Origin: Caedimonas sp.
GTDB lineage: Bacteria > Pseudomonadota > Alphaproteobacteria > Caedimonadales > Caedimonadaceae
DNA: 64,000 nucleotides
NCBI GenBank assembly: GCA_016794245.1
Contig: JAEUKR010000051.1
Coordinates: forward strand, 37,619-101,618
Direction of reading: 5' to 3'
This document shows, in pieces, positions 26,978-35,840 of the stretch. Under the pieces are notes generated by a model. That model saw only the letters and a program-made list of their open reading frames with translations, was not told the origin of the DNA and did no database searches. The stretch's first letter is position 1; each line of letters starts with the position of its first letter. The position numbers and the translations under genes are program-made.

Positions 26978-27726
26978 TAAAGATTGAAAATATAAACGTT
27001 ATTTTTAACAAAGGCACCAAATTGGAAAGCCATGTTTTAAAGGATATTGATCTCAAAGTACGAGACGGCGAGTTCGTGACGATCATTGGTGGAAATGGCG
27101 CAGGCAAATCGACGCTCATGAACGTTTTATCCGGAGACGTTATCCCGAATAATGGACACATTTTTATTGATCATCAAAATGTTACCAGATTATCAACCGA
27201 AAGACGCTCTGGAATGGTGTCCAGGGTTTTTCAAGACCCGATGATCGGAACTTTTGCTGACCTTACGATTGAAGAAAATATGAGTCTGGCTTTTAAACGC
27301 GGCGTGATGAGAGGCTTGTCCCTGAGTTTGAATAATCAGTTGAGAGAAAGATTCAGGGAAGCGTTAAGTGAGGTTGGCATAGGTTTGGAGGAAAGATTAA
27401 AAGATAAGGTGGCGACCCTTTCCGGGGGGCAGCGTCAGGCTTTAAGCTTGATTATGGCGACTTTGCAGGATTCAAAAATCTTGTTGCTCGATGAACACAC
27501 AGCGGCCCTTGATCCTAAAATTGGCAAAATCATCATGGAGATCACCCATAAAATCATCAAGAATCACAAGCTTACGGCTCTGATGATTACCCATAGCATG
27601 GCCCAGGCTTTGCAATATGGCGACAGGACAATCATGATGTATCATGGCGAGATTGTGCGTGACATGCAGGGCGAAAATCGCAAGGCGCTCTCTCCAGAGG
27701 ATTTGGTTAAATATTTTGATTTGTGA
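26974..27726 (+). CDS. ABC transporter ATP-binding protein
   Basis: This is a 250-residue ATPase with Walker A 'GGNGAGKSTLMN', signature 'LSGGQRQALSL', Walker B 'ILLLDEHTAALDP' and the H-loop in 'ALMITHSMAQALQ'. It closes the binding protein-binding protein-permease-ATPase import operon. The lipB ATG starts 2 bp after its stop, so lipB is probably co-transcribed and coupled. Confidence 0.93.
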   Translation: MIKIENINVIFNKGTKLESHVLKDIDLKVRDGEFVTIIGGNGAGKSTLMNVLSGDVIPNNGHIFIDHQNVTRLSTERRSGMVSRVFQDPMIGTFADLTIEENMSLAFKRGVMRGLSLSLNNQLRERFREALSEVGIGLEERLKDKVATLSGGQRQALSLIMATLQDSKILLLDEHTAALDPKIGKIIMEITHKIIKNHKLTALMITHSMAQALQYGDRTIMMYHGEIVRDMQGENRKALSPEDLVKYFDL

Positions 27727-27727
27727 C

Positions 27728-28396
27728 ATGGATAGGCTTTCCGTCTCGCCCGTTCTTTTCAGAAAAATGCCTGGGACGATGGATTATCCGGAGACAGTTC
27801 TGGGCATGGAGACGCATGTGTCCCGGATGCTGGCGGGTCTGGCTTCGGAAGAAGTATGGCTCCTTGAGCATCCAGCCATTTATACGTTGGGGAGCGGCGC
27901 GAAAGAGGCGGACATCCTGACTCCCGTCAAGCTTCCTCTCTATAAAACAGGACGAGGGGGCCAGATCACCTATCATGGTCCCGGACAGCGCGTGGCTTAT
28001 ATCATGATCGATCTTGCCCGAAGAGGACGCGATTTACGTCGTTATGTCTGGTTGCTGGAAGAAGGGTTGATCCTGACCCTTAAAGATTTGGGTGTTGTCG
28101 GAGAACGGCGCCCGGCGCGCGTGGGTGTGTGGGTTTGTGGATCGCGAGATGGCCAGGAGAGAGAAGAAAAGATTGCCGCGATTGGCGTGCGGATCAAGAA
28201 ATGGATTACTTTCCATGGAATCTCTCTGAATGTAAACCCTGATCTTGCCCATTATCATCCTATCATTCCCTGTGGTCTTGCCGATTATGGCGTTACTTCG
28301 CTTCACAAGCTGGGTATAAAAGTGACCTTAGAAGAGGTTGACCAAAGGCTTGAGAAAAATTTTCGCCAGCTTTTTGAAATCCGCCCACCTTTTTGA
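27728..28396 (+). CDS. lipB: Octanoyl-ACP:protein octanoyltransferase
   Basis: This 222-residue LipB transfers octanoate from acyl carrier protein to lipoyl domains. Motifs seen: 'YTLGSGAKEADIL', 'GRGGQITYHGPGQRVAY', the lysine in 'IAAIGVRIKKWITFHG' and the catalytic cysteine in 'IIPCGLADYG'. The ATG starting MDRLSVSP is chosen because earlier in-frame starts lie inside the ATPase gene. LipA and Lpd, which act in the same pathway, are encoded 5 kb downstream. Attachment to the ABC operon is unusual. Confidence 0.94.
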   Translation: MDRLSVSPVLFRKMPGTMDYPETVLGMETHVSRMLAGLASEEVWLLEHPAIYTLGSGAKEADILTPVKLPLYKTGRGGQITYHGPGQRVAYIMIDLARRGRDLRRYVWLLEEGLILTLKDLGVVGERRPARVGVWVCGSRDGQEREEKIAAIGVRIKKWITFHGISLNVNPDLAHYHPIIPCGLADYGVTSLHKLGIKVTLEEVDQRLEKNFRQLFEIRPPF

Positions 28397-28399
28397 GAT

Positions 28400-28437
28400 A
28401 GTCCCAACACGTCCGAATCTTAAAAGACGAAGGATAT
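28400..28437 (-). repeat. Dispersed palindrome, end fragment
   Basis: This matches the outer left end of the reversed element (GTCCCAACACGTCCGAATCT...AAAAGACGAAGGATAT). It lies directly after lipB, with no other half present. Confidence 0.5.
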
Positions 28438-28493
28438 GGATATAGATTGGTTTTTTCTTTGCCCTTCTCTTTCATTTTTGCTATCGATCAAAC

Positions 28494-30074
28494 ATGCTTA
28501 AACTGGATAAAGTTACTTATCGAATTGCGGGGCGGACTCTTTTAGAGGAGACGGATCTTCATTTGCCAAAAGGGCATCATGCGGGCTTGGTGGGGAGAAA
28601 CGGGTGTGGCAAATCGACACTTTTTAAATTGATTTTAGGCTCAGTTCATGCCGACGGGGGAAACGTGACGCTCACAGGACGCATGAAAGTCGCAACCGTC
28701 GCCCAGGAAACGCCCGGAGGAGAACAAACGCCGCTAGAATTCGTTCTTTCCTCTCATCGGGAAATGGATGCTCTTTTAAAGGAGGCCGAGACTTGTGAGG
28801 ATCCCGAAAGAATAGGCGAAATTCACGCACGTCTTGCCGAAATTGATGCGTACACGGCCGAAGCGCGCGCGGCACAGATTCTGGCGGGACTGGGATACGA
28901 TCATGAGCAGCAGAATCAACCTCTCTCACGGTTTTCGGGAGGCTGGCGGATGCGGGTCGCTTTGGCGGCGGCGTTGTTCCAGGAACCTGATTTACTGCTC
29001 CTTGACGAGCCGACCAACCATCTGGATCTTGAGGCGGCTCTTTGGCTTGAAGGTTTTCTGAAATCTTACCCTCACACATTGTTGATCATCAGTCACGATC
29101 GTCAATTGCTTAATGCCGTGGCCACGCGCATTTATCATCTGCATCAGGGAAAAATCATGCCATATAAAGGCAATTATGATTTTTATGAGCGCGCCCGTAG
29201 AGAACAGTTGATGTACGCCGCCGCGTATAATGAGAAGGTCGAGGCACAACGCCAGCACATGATGAAATTTGTCGAGCGCTTTCGCGCAAAAGCTTCAAAG
29301 GCGCGACAGGCTCAAAGTCGCCTCAGAGCCATCGAGAAGCTTGAGACAGTCCCGTTGATGACGGATGATCCTACCTTAAAGATTGACTTTCCTGACCCGG
29401 AGAAGCTGGCGCCTCCTTTGATAAGCTTTGAAAAAGTGTCGGTTGGGTATGAAGGGATTCCCGTTTTGAAAAATCTGAACGGCAGTATCACGGCAGAAGA
29501 TCGTATTGCGCTTTTGGGACAAAACGGAAATGGAAAATCGACCTTTGCCAAATTGCTTTCAGGGCGCCTTGAGTCGATGTACGGTTATTTTCATAGCTCT
29601 CCCAAAGTGCGCGTGGGATATTTCCATCAACACCAGATGGAAGATTTGAAGAGAGGCTGGACAGGATTTGACCATCTTTCCGAGATCATGCCGAAGACTC
29701 CGGAATTACAGATCCGGGCGCACCTGGGACGATTTGGTTTCAACAAGGAAAAATCGGAAGTAGCGGTCGAAAAACTTTCCGGCGGTGAAAAAGCGCGATT
29801 GGTTCTGGCATTAATGACATCTCAAAAGCCAAATATTCTAATCTTTGATGAGCCAACCAATCACCTGGATGTTGAAATGCGTGAATCCTTGATGATGGCT
29901 ATCAATAATTTCAAGGGGGCGGTGATTCTCATCACGCACGATTGGCATTTGTTGCGTCACACGGTTGACAGTTTATGGCTGGTGGCGAACCATACCGTAA
30001 AACCATATGATGGCGATCTTGAAGAGTATCGTCGCGAAATTTTGGGATTAACATCTAAACGTTCTTCCAGATAA
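28494..30074 (+). CDS. ABC-F family ATPase
   Basis: This 526-residue protein has two ABC domains and no membrane segment. Domain 1 has 'GRNGCGKSTLFKL', 'FSGGWRMRVALA' and 'LLLLDEPTNHLDL'. A charged linker (about 225-300) follows. Domain 2 has 'GQNGNGKSTFAKL', 'LSGGEKARLVLALM' and 'ILIFDEPTNHLDVE'. ABC-F proteins act on ribosomes as translation or resistance factors. The subtype is probably Uup/YheS-like, without a long C-terminal coiled coil, so no gene symbol is given. Confidence 0.92.
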   Translation: MLKLDKVTYRIAGRTLLEETDLHLPKGHHAGLVGRNGCGKSTLFKLILGSVHADGGNVTLTGRMKVATVAQETPGGEQTPLEFVLSSHREMDALLKEAETCEDPERIGEIHARLAEIDAYTAEARAAQILAGLGYDHEQQNQPLSRFSGGWRMRVALAAALFQEPDLLLLDEPTNHLDLEAALWLEGFLKSYPHTLLIISHDRQLLNAVATRIYHLHQGKIMPYKGNYDFYERARREQLMYAAAYNEKVEAQRQHMMKFVERFRAKASKARQAQSRLRAIEKLETVPLMTDDPTLKIDFPDPEKLAPPLISFEKVSVGYEGIPVLKNLNGSITAEDRIALLGQNGNGKSTFAKLLSGRLESMYGYFHSSPKVRVGYFHQHQMEDLKRGWTGFDHLSEIMPKTPELQIRAHLGRFGFNKEKSEVAVEKLSGGEKARLVLALMTSQKPNILIFDEPTNHLDVEMRESLMMAINNFKGAVILITHDWHLLRHTVDSLWLVANHTVKPYDGDLEEYRREILGLTSKRSSR

Positions 30075-30078
30075 TCTT

Positions 30079-30190
30079 CATACTCTTCGTCTTTCGCGCT
30101 GTGGGGGTGTTGGACGTCGGGATTCGTCCTGCTCACGTACTTATTTTTACGCTGCGGTTTCTCGTTCGCTTTTGCCTAAAAATCCTCACG
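30079..30190 (+). repeat. Dispersed palindrome, alternative right half
   Basis: The left half is close to the reference (GTTGGACGTCGGGATTCGTC, CTGCTCACGTACTTAT). The right half after 'TTTACGCTGCGG' switches to 'TTTCTCGTTCGCTTTTGCCT', shared with the copies at 9139 and 61608. It lies between the ABC-F gene and the sensor kinase gene on the opposite strand, at a convergent 3' junction. Confidence 0.75.
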
Positions 30191-30221
30191 CCATATCTGG
30201 TTCTGCAAGAGGTCTATTGGT

Positions 30222-31547
30222 TTATGTCGGCAATCTGATGATCACCCGAAGTCCGCCGAGAGGAGAATTCTCAAGATGGATCGTTCCTCCATGGCTGTGG
30301 ATGATATCGCGCGTTATCGCTAAACCCAGTCCTACTCCTCCTGTTTCACTGTTGCGCGACGCTTCCAGGCGGAAAAAAGCGCGAAAAACATCTTCCCGAT
30401 GAGATTCGGGAATGCCAGGGCCGTCATCATCGAAGCAAATCTCGTAGAAGTTCTCATGATACGTTAAAGAGATGCGGAGGTTTTTAGCATATTTCATCGC
30501 ATTGCTGATGATATTGGATAAAGATCGCGTTATCGCATTTTGACGATAGGAAAGAAGAGCGGATGTGTCGGGCAGATTTAATGTAATTCTGCTCAAGTCA
30601 TGTTTCATGGCAACCGTACGAAGCAGTTCGCTGAGGTTGTGTTCTTTCATATCCTCGCCTTCTTCTCCTCTTGCAAAGGCAAGAAATTCTTCGATCATAT
30701 GGCTCATCTCCCTGACATCCTCGTGCAGATGAACGATTTCAACAGAAGGTTTCATCATCGCAAGCTGAAGTTCCATCCGCGTCAACGGCGTTCTTAAATC
30801 ATGAGAGACCCCAGCCAGCATTTCCGTTCTCTGCGTCATTTGGCGTTTAATGCGCTCTCTCATCATATTGAAGGCGCGGGTTACCTTGCGCACTTCAAAA
30901 GATCCCGACGGCTTTAAACAGGCCACTTCTCGTCCTCGGCCAAAGTCGTCGACGACTTCGGAAAGTCTGCGCAAGGGTCTGATTTGATTCCTTAAAAAAA
31001 TGATTGAAATCAACAGAAAACAAACAGGCGTCACAATAGCCCACCATAACAGAATCGTCGTTGTTTTGGGGTAGAGGTGTTTCAATCTCTCTTTGAAAAT
31101 GAAAGAACCCTTGAGCGTATCTACTTTAACAATAATATCTTCATCCTCTACCTTGATTTTAAAAGGGTAGGTGAGATGACTTTTAAGTGCCTCGGAGAAA
31201 AGCTTCTCTTTATAAGGAAGATTTTGTGGCGCATGAGAGATCTCTCGTTGAGAAAGGGGCAACATCAACATTAAATTATAGCGGCGACGAATATAGTTTT
31301 GAATACTGGGAAATTTGGTTTCAAGGTCGGAAGCAGACATAATCATATCAACAGAGGCTGAGAGTTTCCTCGCAATGTTGTCCGCGAGAAGCTCGGTCAC
31401 CTTGTCCAGGTGCCGGTCAATAAAGATGTAGGTCGTGATGAATTGAACAAGAATGACGGGAACAGAAACGATGATAAAAAATCTGCCAAAAAGACCTTGA
31501 GGCAATACTTTCTTGATAAGTTTAAACGGCGTAAAAAATTGAAACAT
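30222..31547 (-). CDS. EnvZ-like sensor histidine kinase
   Basis: This 441-residue kinase has two membrane helices (about 22-42 and 163-185) around a periplasmic sensor region of about 120 residues. A HAMP domain follows (about 186-240), then the H-box 'LAGVSHDLRTPLTRMELQ' with phosphoryl-accepting His249. The N-box (SNIISNAMKYA) and G-boxes 'DDGPGIP' and 'GVGLGLAI' complete the catalytic domain. It overlaps the regulator gene stop by 1 bp (TAATG), so the two are coupled. The signal is unknown. Confidence 0.92.
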   Translation of the reverse strand: MFQFFTPFKLIKKVLPQGLFGRFFIIVSVPVILVQFITTYIFIDRHLDKVTELLADNIARKLSASVDMIMSASDLETKFPSIQNYIRRRYNLMLMLPLSQREISHAPQNLPYKEKLFSEALKSHLTYPFKIKVEDEDIIVKVDTLKGSFIFKERLKHLYPKTTTILLWWAIVTPVCFLLISIIFLRNQIRPLRRLSEVVDDFGRGREVACLKPSGSFEVRKVTRAFNMMRERIKRQMTQRTEMLAGVSHDLRTPLTRMELQLAMMKPSVEIVHLHEDVREMSHMIEEFLAFARGEEGEDMKEHNLSELLRTVAMKHDLSRITLNLPDTSALLSYRQNAITRSLSNIISNAMKYAKNLRISLTYHENFYEICFDDDGPGIPESHREDVFRAFFRLEASRNSETGGVGLGLAITRDIIHSHGGTIHLENSPLGGLRVIIRLPT

Positions 31548-32245
31548 TAATCCGGCCGAAGAACATAGCCACGGTGGCGTACTGTTTGAAGGTAAAGGGG
31601 ACGTTTGGGATCATGTTCGATCTTTTTCCGCAACCGCGTGACCTGAACGTCAACAGTGCGCGGGCTGAGCATGACGCCAAGCTCGTCGGCCAACTTTTCC
31701 CGACTTAAAATAACGCCAGGTTGGGAAGAGAAAATTTTCAAAAGATTTCCTTCCAGTGTCGTTAAGTGAATGACTTCACTTCCATGATAAAGCGTTTCGC
31801 GGCCTGTATCATAGATATGCTTTCCCAGTTTAACAAGCTTGCCGGGAAAGCGATCTTTATAAACCCGCTCAAGAAGCTTATGAATGCGCAGAATCAGTTC
31901 ACGAGGTTCAAAAGGCTTTGACAGATAATCATCAGCGCCCGCCTCCAATCCTTCAATTCGATGCTCGACCTCTCCCAGGGCGGTCAGCATAAGCACCGGA
32001 AGATTGGATTTCGGATGAGAATGATCGGTGCGCCATTTTTGAATAAAAGCCAAACCTGACTCGCCCGGCATCATCAGATCAAGAATCATGAGGTCTATAT
32101 TTTCGGTGCCGAGCCGCATGCGTGCCTCTTCGGCGCTTTGGGCTGTTACGACCCAAAAACCCTGCTCCATCAAATATTTTTCCAAAAGGTCACGCAATCG
32201 TCGATCGTCATCAACGACCAGTAATGTAAATGATCTCTCCGCCAT
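31547..32245 (-). CDS. OmpR-family response regulator
   Basis: This is a 232-residue regulator with an N-terminal receiver domain: acidic pocket 'VVDDDRRL', phosphoacceptor Asp56 in 'LMILDLMMPGESG', and Lys in 'DDYLSKPFEPREL'. The C-terminal winged-helix domain reads 'LSPRTVDVQVTRLRKKIEHD' and 'QTVRHRGYVL'. Encoded just before its kinase. It resembles the OmpR/EnvZ pairs of alphaproteobacteria. A short dyad at 32272 lies upstream. Confidence 0.94.
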   Translation of the reverse strand: MAERSFTLLVVDDDRRLRDLLEKYLMEQGFWVVTAQSAEEARMRLGTENIDLMILDLMMPGESGLAFIQKWRTDHSHPKSNLPVLMLTALGEVEHRIEGLEAGADDYLSKPFEPRELILRIHKLLERVYKDRFPGKLVKLGKHIYDTGRETLYHGSEVIHLTTLEGNLLKIFSSQPGVILSREKLADELGVMLSPRTVDVQVTRLRKKIEHDPKRPLYLQTVRHRGYVLRPD

Positions 32246-32271
32246 TCTGAAAAGTCCTTAACGACGCTTAT

Positions 32272-32282
32272 ACCAAATTGGT
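32272..32282. promoter_or_regulatory. Dyad between regulator gene and lpdA
   Basis: ACCAA-A-TTGGT is a perfect 11-bp dyad, extendable by further pairs at 32269-32270/32284-32285. It lies 27 bp upstream of the response regulator ATG, in the divergent space shared with lpdA. It may be an autoregulatory or divergent operator. Confidence 0.3.
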
Positions 32283-32384
32283 GTATTTTAAGCCTTGCAT
32301 CAAAGAGAAGATAGTGTTTTTTGTATATCCGATGAAAGATTATAAAACAGATGCTGGAAAAGCGCTCGTTTGGAGGGGGAATGA

Positions 32385-33803
32385 ATGACTGAAAAGCGAT
32401 TTGATATTATTGTTATCGGTGGTGGACCGGGGGGGTATGTTGCTGCTATTCGCGCGGCGCAGCTTGGTTTGAAGACGGCCTTGATCGAATCGACCCACCT
32501 TGGCGGCGTTTGTTTGAATTGGGGTTGCATTCCGACAAAAGCGCTCTTGAGATCATCAGAAATTTATACGTTGATGAAACATGCCGAGGCTTATGGGCTG
32601 AACGTTCAAAGATCTAGCTTTGATCTGTCCAAAGTCGTGGCAAGATCTCGAAATGTCGCCACACAGCTTTCAAAAGGCGTCCAGCATCTTCTTAAAAAGA
32701 ATAAAGTAACGGTTTACAATGCCAAAGGCAAGCTTGCCGGGCGTGTCGGTCAACATCACAAGGTGATGGCGGGATCAGAGACGCTTCTGGCCTCTCATGT
32801 TATTCTTGCAACGGGGGCGCGTGCCCGGGATCTGCCTGGTCTTAAAACTGGGGGCAAAAGCATCTGGACTTATCGTGAGGCCATGGTTCCCGAAACGCTT
32901 CCTGAAACGCTTCTGATCGTTGGATCGGGAGCCATTGGCATTGAATTTGCCAGTTTTTACAATGCGCTGGGGTCTCAAGTCACCGTCGTTGAGATCATGA
33001 ACCGTATTCTGCCGGCCGAGGATGAGGAGATTTCGGGTCTTGCGCAAAAAGCCTTTGAAAAGAAAGGCATCAGGATAAAAACATCGACCTCGCTTCACTC
33101 TATCGACCAGAAAGAGATAACCAACGCCGGCAAAAGCGTAAACGTAAGAGTGACTTTTGAAACGCCTCAAGGGCCAGAGTCGATGGACGTTGAAAAAGTG
33201 ATTCTCGCTGTCGGCATTATCGGTAATACAGAAAATTTGGGATTGGAGGGAACGAAAGTCAAAATTGAAAAAAACCATATCGTGGTGAATGAATGGGGCG
33301 AAACGGGCGAAAGCGGCATATATGCTATCGGAGATGTGGCGGGGGCGCCATGGCTCGCGCATAAAGCCAGTCATGAAGGTGTGATCGTCGTTGAGCGGAT
33401 TGCAGGCGTCAAAGGCCTCCATCCTCTAAAGCGTGAAAATATTCCAGGATGTACCTATAGTCATCCCCAAATCGCCAGTATCGGGCTTTCTGAAAAGGAC
33501 GCGCGGCAAGCAGGAACTGATATCAAGGTTGGTCGTTTTCCTTTCATCGGAAACGGCAAGGCAATTGCTATGGGTGAACCTGAAGGACTCGTGAAAACCA
33601 TCTTTGACGCGCAGACGGGCGAGCTTCTGGGCGCTCATATGATTGGCTCTGAAGTCACCGAGTTGATCCAGGGATATGCGATTGCTAAAGCTGCCGAGGC
33701 GACGGAAGCGGAACTTATGCAAACGATTTTTCCTCATCCGACGCTTTCGGAGATGATGCATGAATCTGTGCTTGATGCGTATGGACGTGTGATTCATCTG
33801 TAA
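32385..33803 (+). CDS. lpdA: Dihydrolipoyl dehydrogenase
   Basis: This 472-residue FAD enzyme is the E3 component of 2-oxoacid dehydrogenase complexes. The FAD motif is 'IGGGPGGYVAAIRAAQLG' and the redox disulfide lies in 'GGVCLNWGCIPTKALL'. The NAD-binding motif is 'VGSGAIGIEFASFYNALG', and the C-terminal catalytic His-Glu sits in 'HPTLSEMMHE'. The ATG follows the strong 'GGAGGGGG' site. Next to lipA and near lipB, it fits a lipoate-dependent enzyme module. The other complex subunits are not in the window. Confidence 0.95.
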   Translation: MTEKRFDIIVIGGGPGGYVAAIRAAQLGLKTALIESTHLGGVCLNWGCIPTKALLRSSEIYTLMKHAEAYGLNVQRSSFDLSKVVARSRNVATQLSKGVQHLLKKNKVTVYNAKGKLAGRVGQHHKVMAGSETLLASHVILATGARARDLPGLKTGGKSIWTYREAMVPETLPETLLIVGSGAIGIEFASFYNALGSQVTVVEIMNRILPAEDEEISGLAQKAFEKKGIRIKTSTSLHSIDQKEITNAGKSVNVRVTFETPQGPESMDVEKVILAVGIIGNTENLGLEGTKVKIEKNHIVVNEWGETGESGIYAIGDVAGAPWLAHKASHEGVIVVERIAGVKGLHPLKRENIPGCTYSHPQIASIGLSEKDARQAGTDIKVGRFPFIGNGKAIAMGEPEGLVKTIFDAQTGELLGAHMIGSEVTELIQGYAIAKAAEATEAELMQTIFPHPTLSEMMHESVLDAYGRVIHL

Positions 33804-33828
33804 ATGAAAGAAGCAATCAAGTCATGAA

Positions 33829-34770
33829 ATGAAAGAATCAGTCATGAAAGAAACCATAACGGAAAAGCTTAAAAAGCCTGACTGGATTCGCGTGAAGGCT
33901 CCTCTTTCACGGGAATATCAGCAAACGCGCGATCTCATCCGACGGTATAAGCTGAATACCGTATGTGAGGAAGCTTCATGCCCAAATGTTGGTGAGTGCT
34001 GGTCTAAAAAACATGCAACCGTGATGATTTTGGGAAGCGTCTGTACGCGGGCATGCCGCTTTTGCAATGTGGCGACAGGTATGCCGGACAAGCTTGATCC
34101 GCACGAACCTGAACGCGTTGCCGAGGCGCTCGCCGAGTTGGGACTTGCTCATGTGGTTGTGACCTCGGTTGACCGGGATGATCTGCCGGATGGAGGAGCG
34201 CATCACTTTGCCCGTACGATTCGAGCAATTCGCAAAACCTCTCCTCACACAACGATCGAAGTGTTGACCCCGGACTTCCTCCGTAAGGAAGGCGCGCTGG
34301 AAATCGTCGTCAATGCCTGTCCTGACGTTTACAATCATAATGTGGAGACTGTGCCGCGTCTCTATCCTTCCGTTCGCCCTGGCGCTCGTTATTTTTATTC
34401 GCTCAGCCTGCTTCAGAAAGTTAAACAACTGGCGCCTCATATGTTCACCAAGTCTGGATTGATGGTGGGGTTAGGTGAGGAAAAATCCGAAGTCTATCAG
34501 GTCATGGATGATTTCAGAGCCGCGCAGGTCGATTTTATGACGATTGGTCAATATCTTCAGCCTTCGCCTGAGCATCATGCGGTGATGAGGTTTGTCACAC
34601 CTGATGAATTTCAGGATTATGAGCGGATGGCGCGTGGCAAAGGGTTTTTGATGGTTTCTGCGTCTCCCCTGACACGCTCTTCTTATCATGCGGCTGAGGA
34701 TTTTGAAAAAATGCGTCAAGCGCGTCAGGCACACCAGGGGAAATCAGACGTTCATGCCTCGACACGCTGA
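33829..34770 (+). CDS. lipA: Lipoyl synthase
   Basis: This is a 313-residue radical-SAM enzyme that inserts two sulfurs into protein-bound octanoate. The auxiliary cluster motif '[12 protein letters not shown]' and the radical-SAM motif 'CTRACRFC' are intact, as is the closing 'PLTRSSYHA'. An alternative start is the ATG at 33844; neither has a clear ribosome-binding site. The space before it (33804-33843) contains two near-identical 'ATGAAAGAA...GTCATGAAA' words. It overlaps coq10 by 17 bp. Confidence 0.96.
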   Translation: MKESVMKETITEKLKKPDWIRVKAPLSREYQQTRDLIRRYKLNTVCEEASCPNVGECWSKKHATVMILGSVCTRACRFCNVATGMPDKLDPHEPERVAEALAELGLAHVVVTSVDRDDLPDGGAHHFARTIRAIRKTSPHTTIEVLTPDFLRKEGALEIVVNACPDVYNHNVETVPRLYPSVRPGARYFYSLSLLQKVKQLAPHMFTKSGLMVGLGEEKSEVYQVMDDFRAAQVDFMTIGQYLQPSPEHHAVMRFVTPDEFQDYERMARGKGFLMVSASPLTRSSYHAAEDFEKMRQARQAHQGKSDVHASTR

Positions 34771-35197
34771 AACTCGCTCTCTTCCTTACTCGGCAGCACA
34801 AATGTTTGCTTTGGTGGCTGATGTGGAGCGTTATGCTGAATTTCTTCCATGGTGCCAAAAAGCTCGCATCATCTCACGGGAAGCAGATGTTTTTATTGCT
34901 GATTTAACGATCGGCTATAAGTCATTGACGCATACATTTCGATCTCGCGTGATCATGGACTGCCCTGCTGAAATTAACGCGGAATATGTGGGTGGACACA
35001 TGAAATATCTGAAGAATCAATGGAAGTTTCGTGATCTGGATCCGGCTGAAAATCGTTCGGAAGTTAATTTTTTTGTTGATTTCTCGTTTGGGTCAGGTTT
35101 TCTGCAGCTTGCCGTTGAAGCGGTATTTTCCAAAGCGGTTGCTCAAATGATTCAGGCCTTTGAAGCCCGCGCGTGTGAGATGTATGGCGGTTCGTGA
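34754..35197 (+). CDS. Coq10/RatA-family START-domain protein
   Basis: This 147-residue SRPBCC/START-fold protein has '[27 protein letters not shown]' split by normal family variation, and '[19 protein letters not shown]' near its end. Members bind ubiquinone (Coq10) or act as toxin RatA; in alphaproteobacteria next to lipA the Coq10-like ubiquinone-binding role is favoured. The ATG starting MPRHAETRS is chosen over one 22 codons earlier, which would lie deep in lipA. It overlaps lipA by 17 bp. Confidence 0.85.
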   Translation: MPRHAETRSLPYSAAQMFALVADVERYAEFLPWCQKARIISREADVFIADLTIGYKSLTHTFRSRVIMDCPAEINAEYVGGHMKYLKNQWKFRDLDPAENRSEVNFFVDFSFGSGFLQLAVEAVFSKAVAQMIQAFEARACEMYGGS

Positions 35198-35331
35198 CGC
35201 AAGGCAAAGACTTGGCGCGATGTCTGTTCCGTATGTCAGGGTCAGACAGGGTTTTATCTATCGAACTCAAGAGCAAGAGAAGAGGTGCGAGTTGAGATGA
35301 AACTTCTTTCAGAGCCGCTTTAAGCGCTTCT

Positions 35332-35637
35332 TCATAATATAGTGCACCTTCTTTTTTTATTTTTCGTTTTTGGCGCGACAGGAGGCGTATCATCTGATTC
35401 TATTTTTTCTTCCTGTGCTGTGGTGGGTACGTTCGTCTCTTCGTTTTGTTTGTTCTGTCCCTCGTGAAGAGAGCTGGTGATATCTTCAAGATCTGTAGAT
35501 TTTCTTGTCATCGTCTGACAATTTTCTTCTTCATCATTTTTCTGATCTGAAGCCGAGGCTGTTATGGAACAGCAATTTATGACAAAGCAAAGCCCTGACA
35601 AAACAAAGGTAGAGTATGTTTTTTTAAATGACTTCAT
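35332..35637 (-). CDS. Small secreted protein with CaaX-like C terminus
   Basis: No family recognised. The 101-residue product begins at an ATG behind 'GGGGGGATAC'. Residues 1-30 form a Sec signal peptide with likely cleavage after 'ITASA'. The mature part is acidic and Gln/Glu/Thr-rich, then turns Pro/Lys-rich and ends 'TKNKKRRCTIL'. The last four residues fit a CaaX box whose final Leu would favour geranylgeranylation, preceded by a polybasic stretch as in Rho/Rac proteins. Caution: an A7 run lies 5 codons before the end, and a one-base deletion there would open a different, helical C terminus. The motif could therefore result from a frameshift. Confidence 0.6.
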   Translation of the reverse strand: MKSFKKTYSTFVLSGLCFVINCCSITASASDQKNDEEENCQTMTRKSTDLEDITSSLHEGQNKQNEETNVPTTAQEEKIESDDTPPVAPKTKNKKRRCTIL

Positions 35638-35761
35638 ATGTATCCCCCCATGTTGAAAAAACATTATAGTTTCCTCGATTCTTAATATCATCGAATTAAC
35701 TATAAGATAACTTTTTTGAAAAATCATCTGTTCTTTATATTAAGACTTGATGAAACTATCG

Positions 35762-35837
35762 CCAAAGGATTTCCAGATCTGAGCAGAACAGAGCTTGGTA
35801 TACAACGCTCCCGGGTTTCCAGAGGTGAAGGGTATAT
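35762..35837 (-). repeat. Dispersed palindrome, centre-deleted copy
   Basis: Both outer ends are present in reverse orientation (CCAAAGGATTTCCAGATCTG and CGCTCCCGGGTTTCC...GAAGGGTAT), but the central 50-60 bp are missing. It ends a few bases before the folD stop codon. Confidence 0.65.
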
Positions 35838-35840
35838 GAT

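Noticed and set aside
32775..33422. 215-codon minus-strand frame
   Set aside because: Antisense to lpdA with no family features.
35064..35393. 109-codon minus-strand frame after the CaaX-like protein
   Set aside because: Its second half is antisense to coq10 and it lacks a start signal; kept as a caution for a possible frameshift only.
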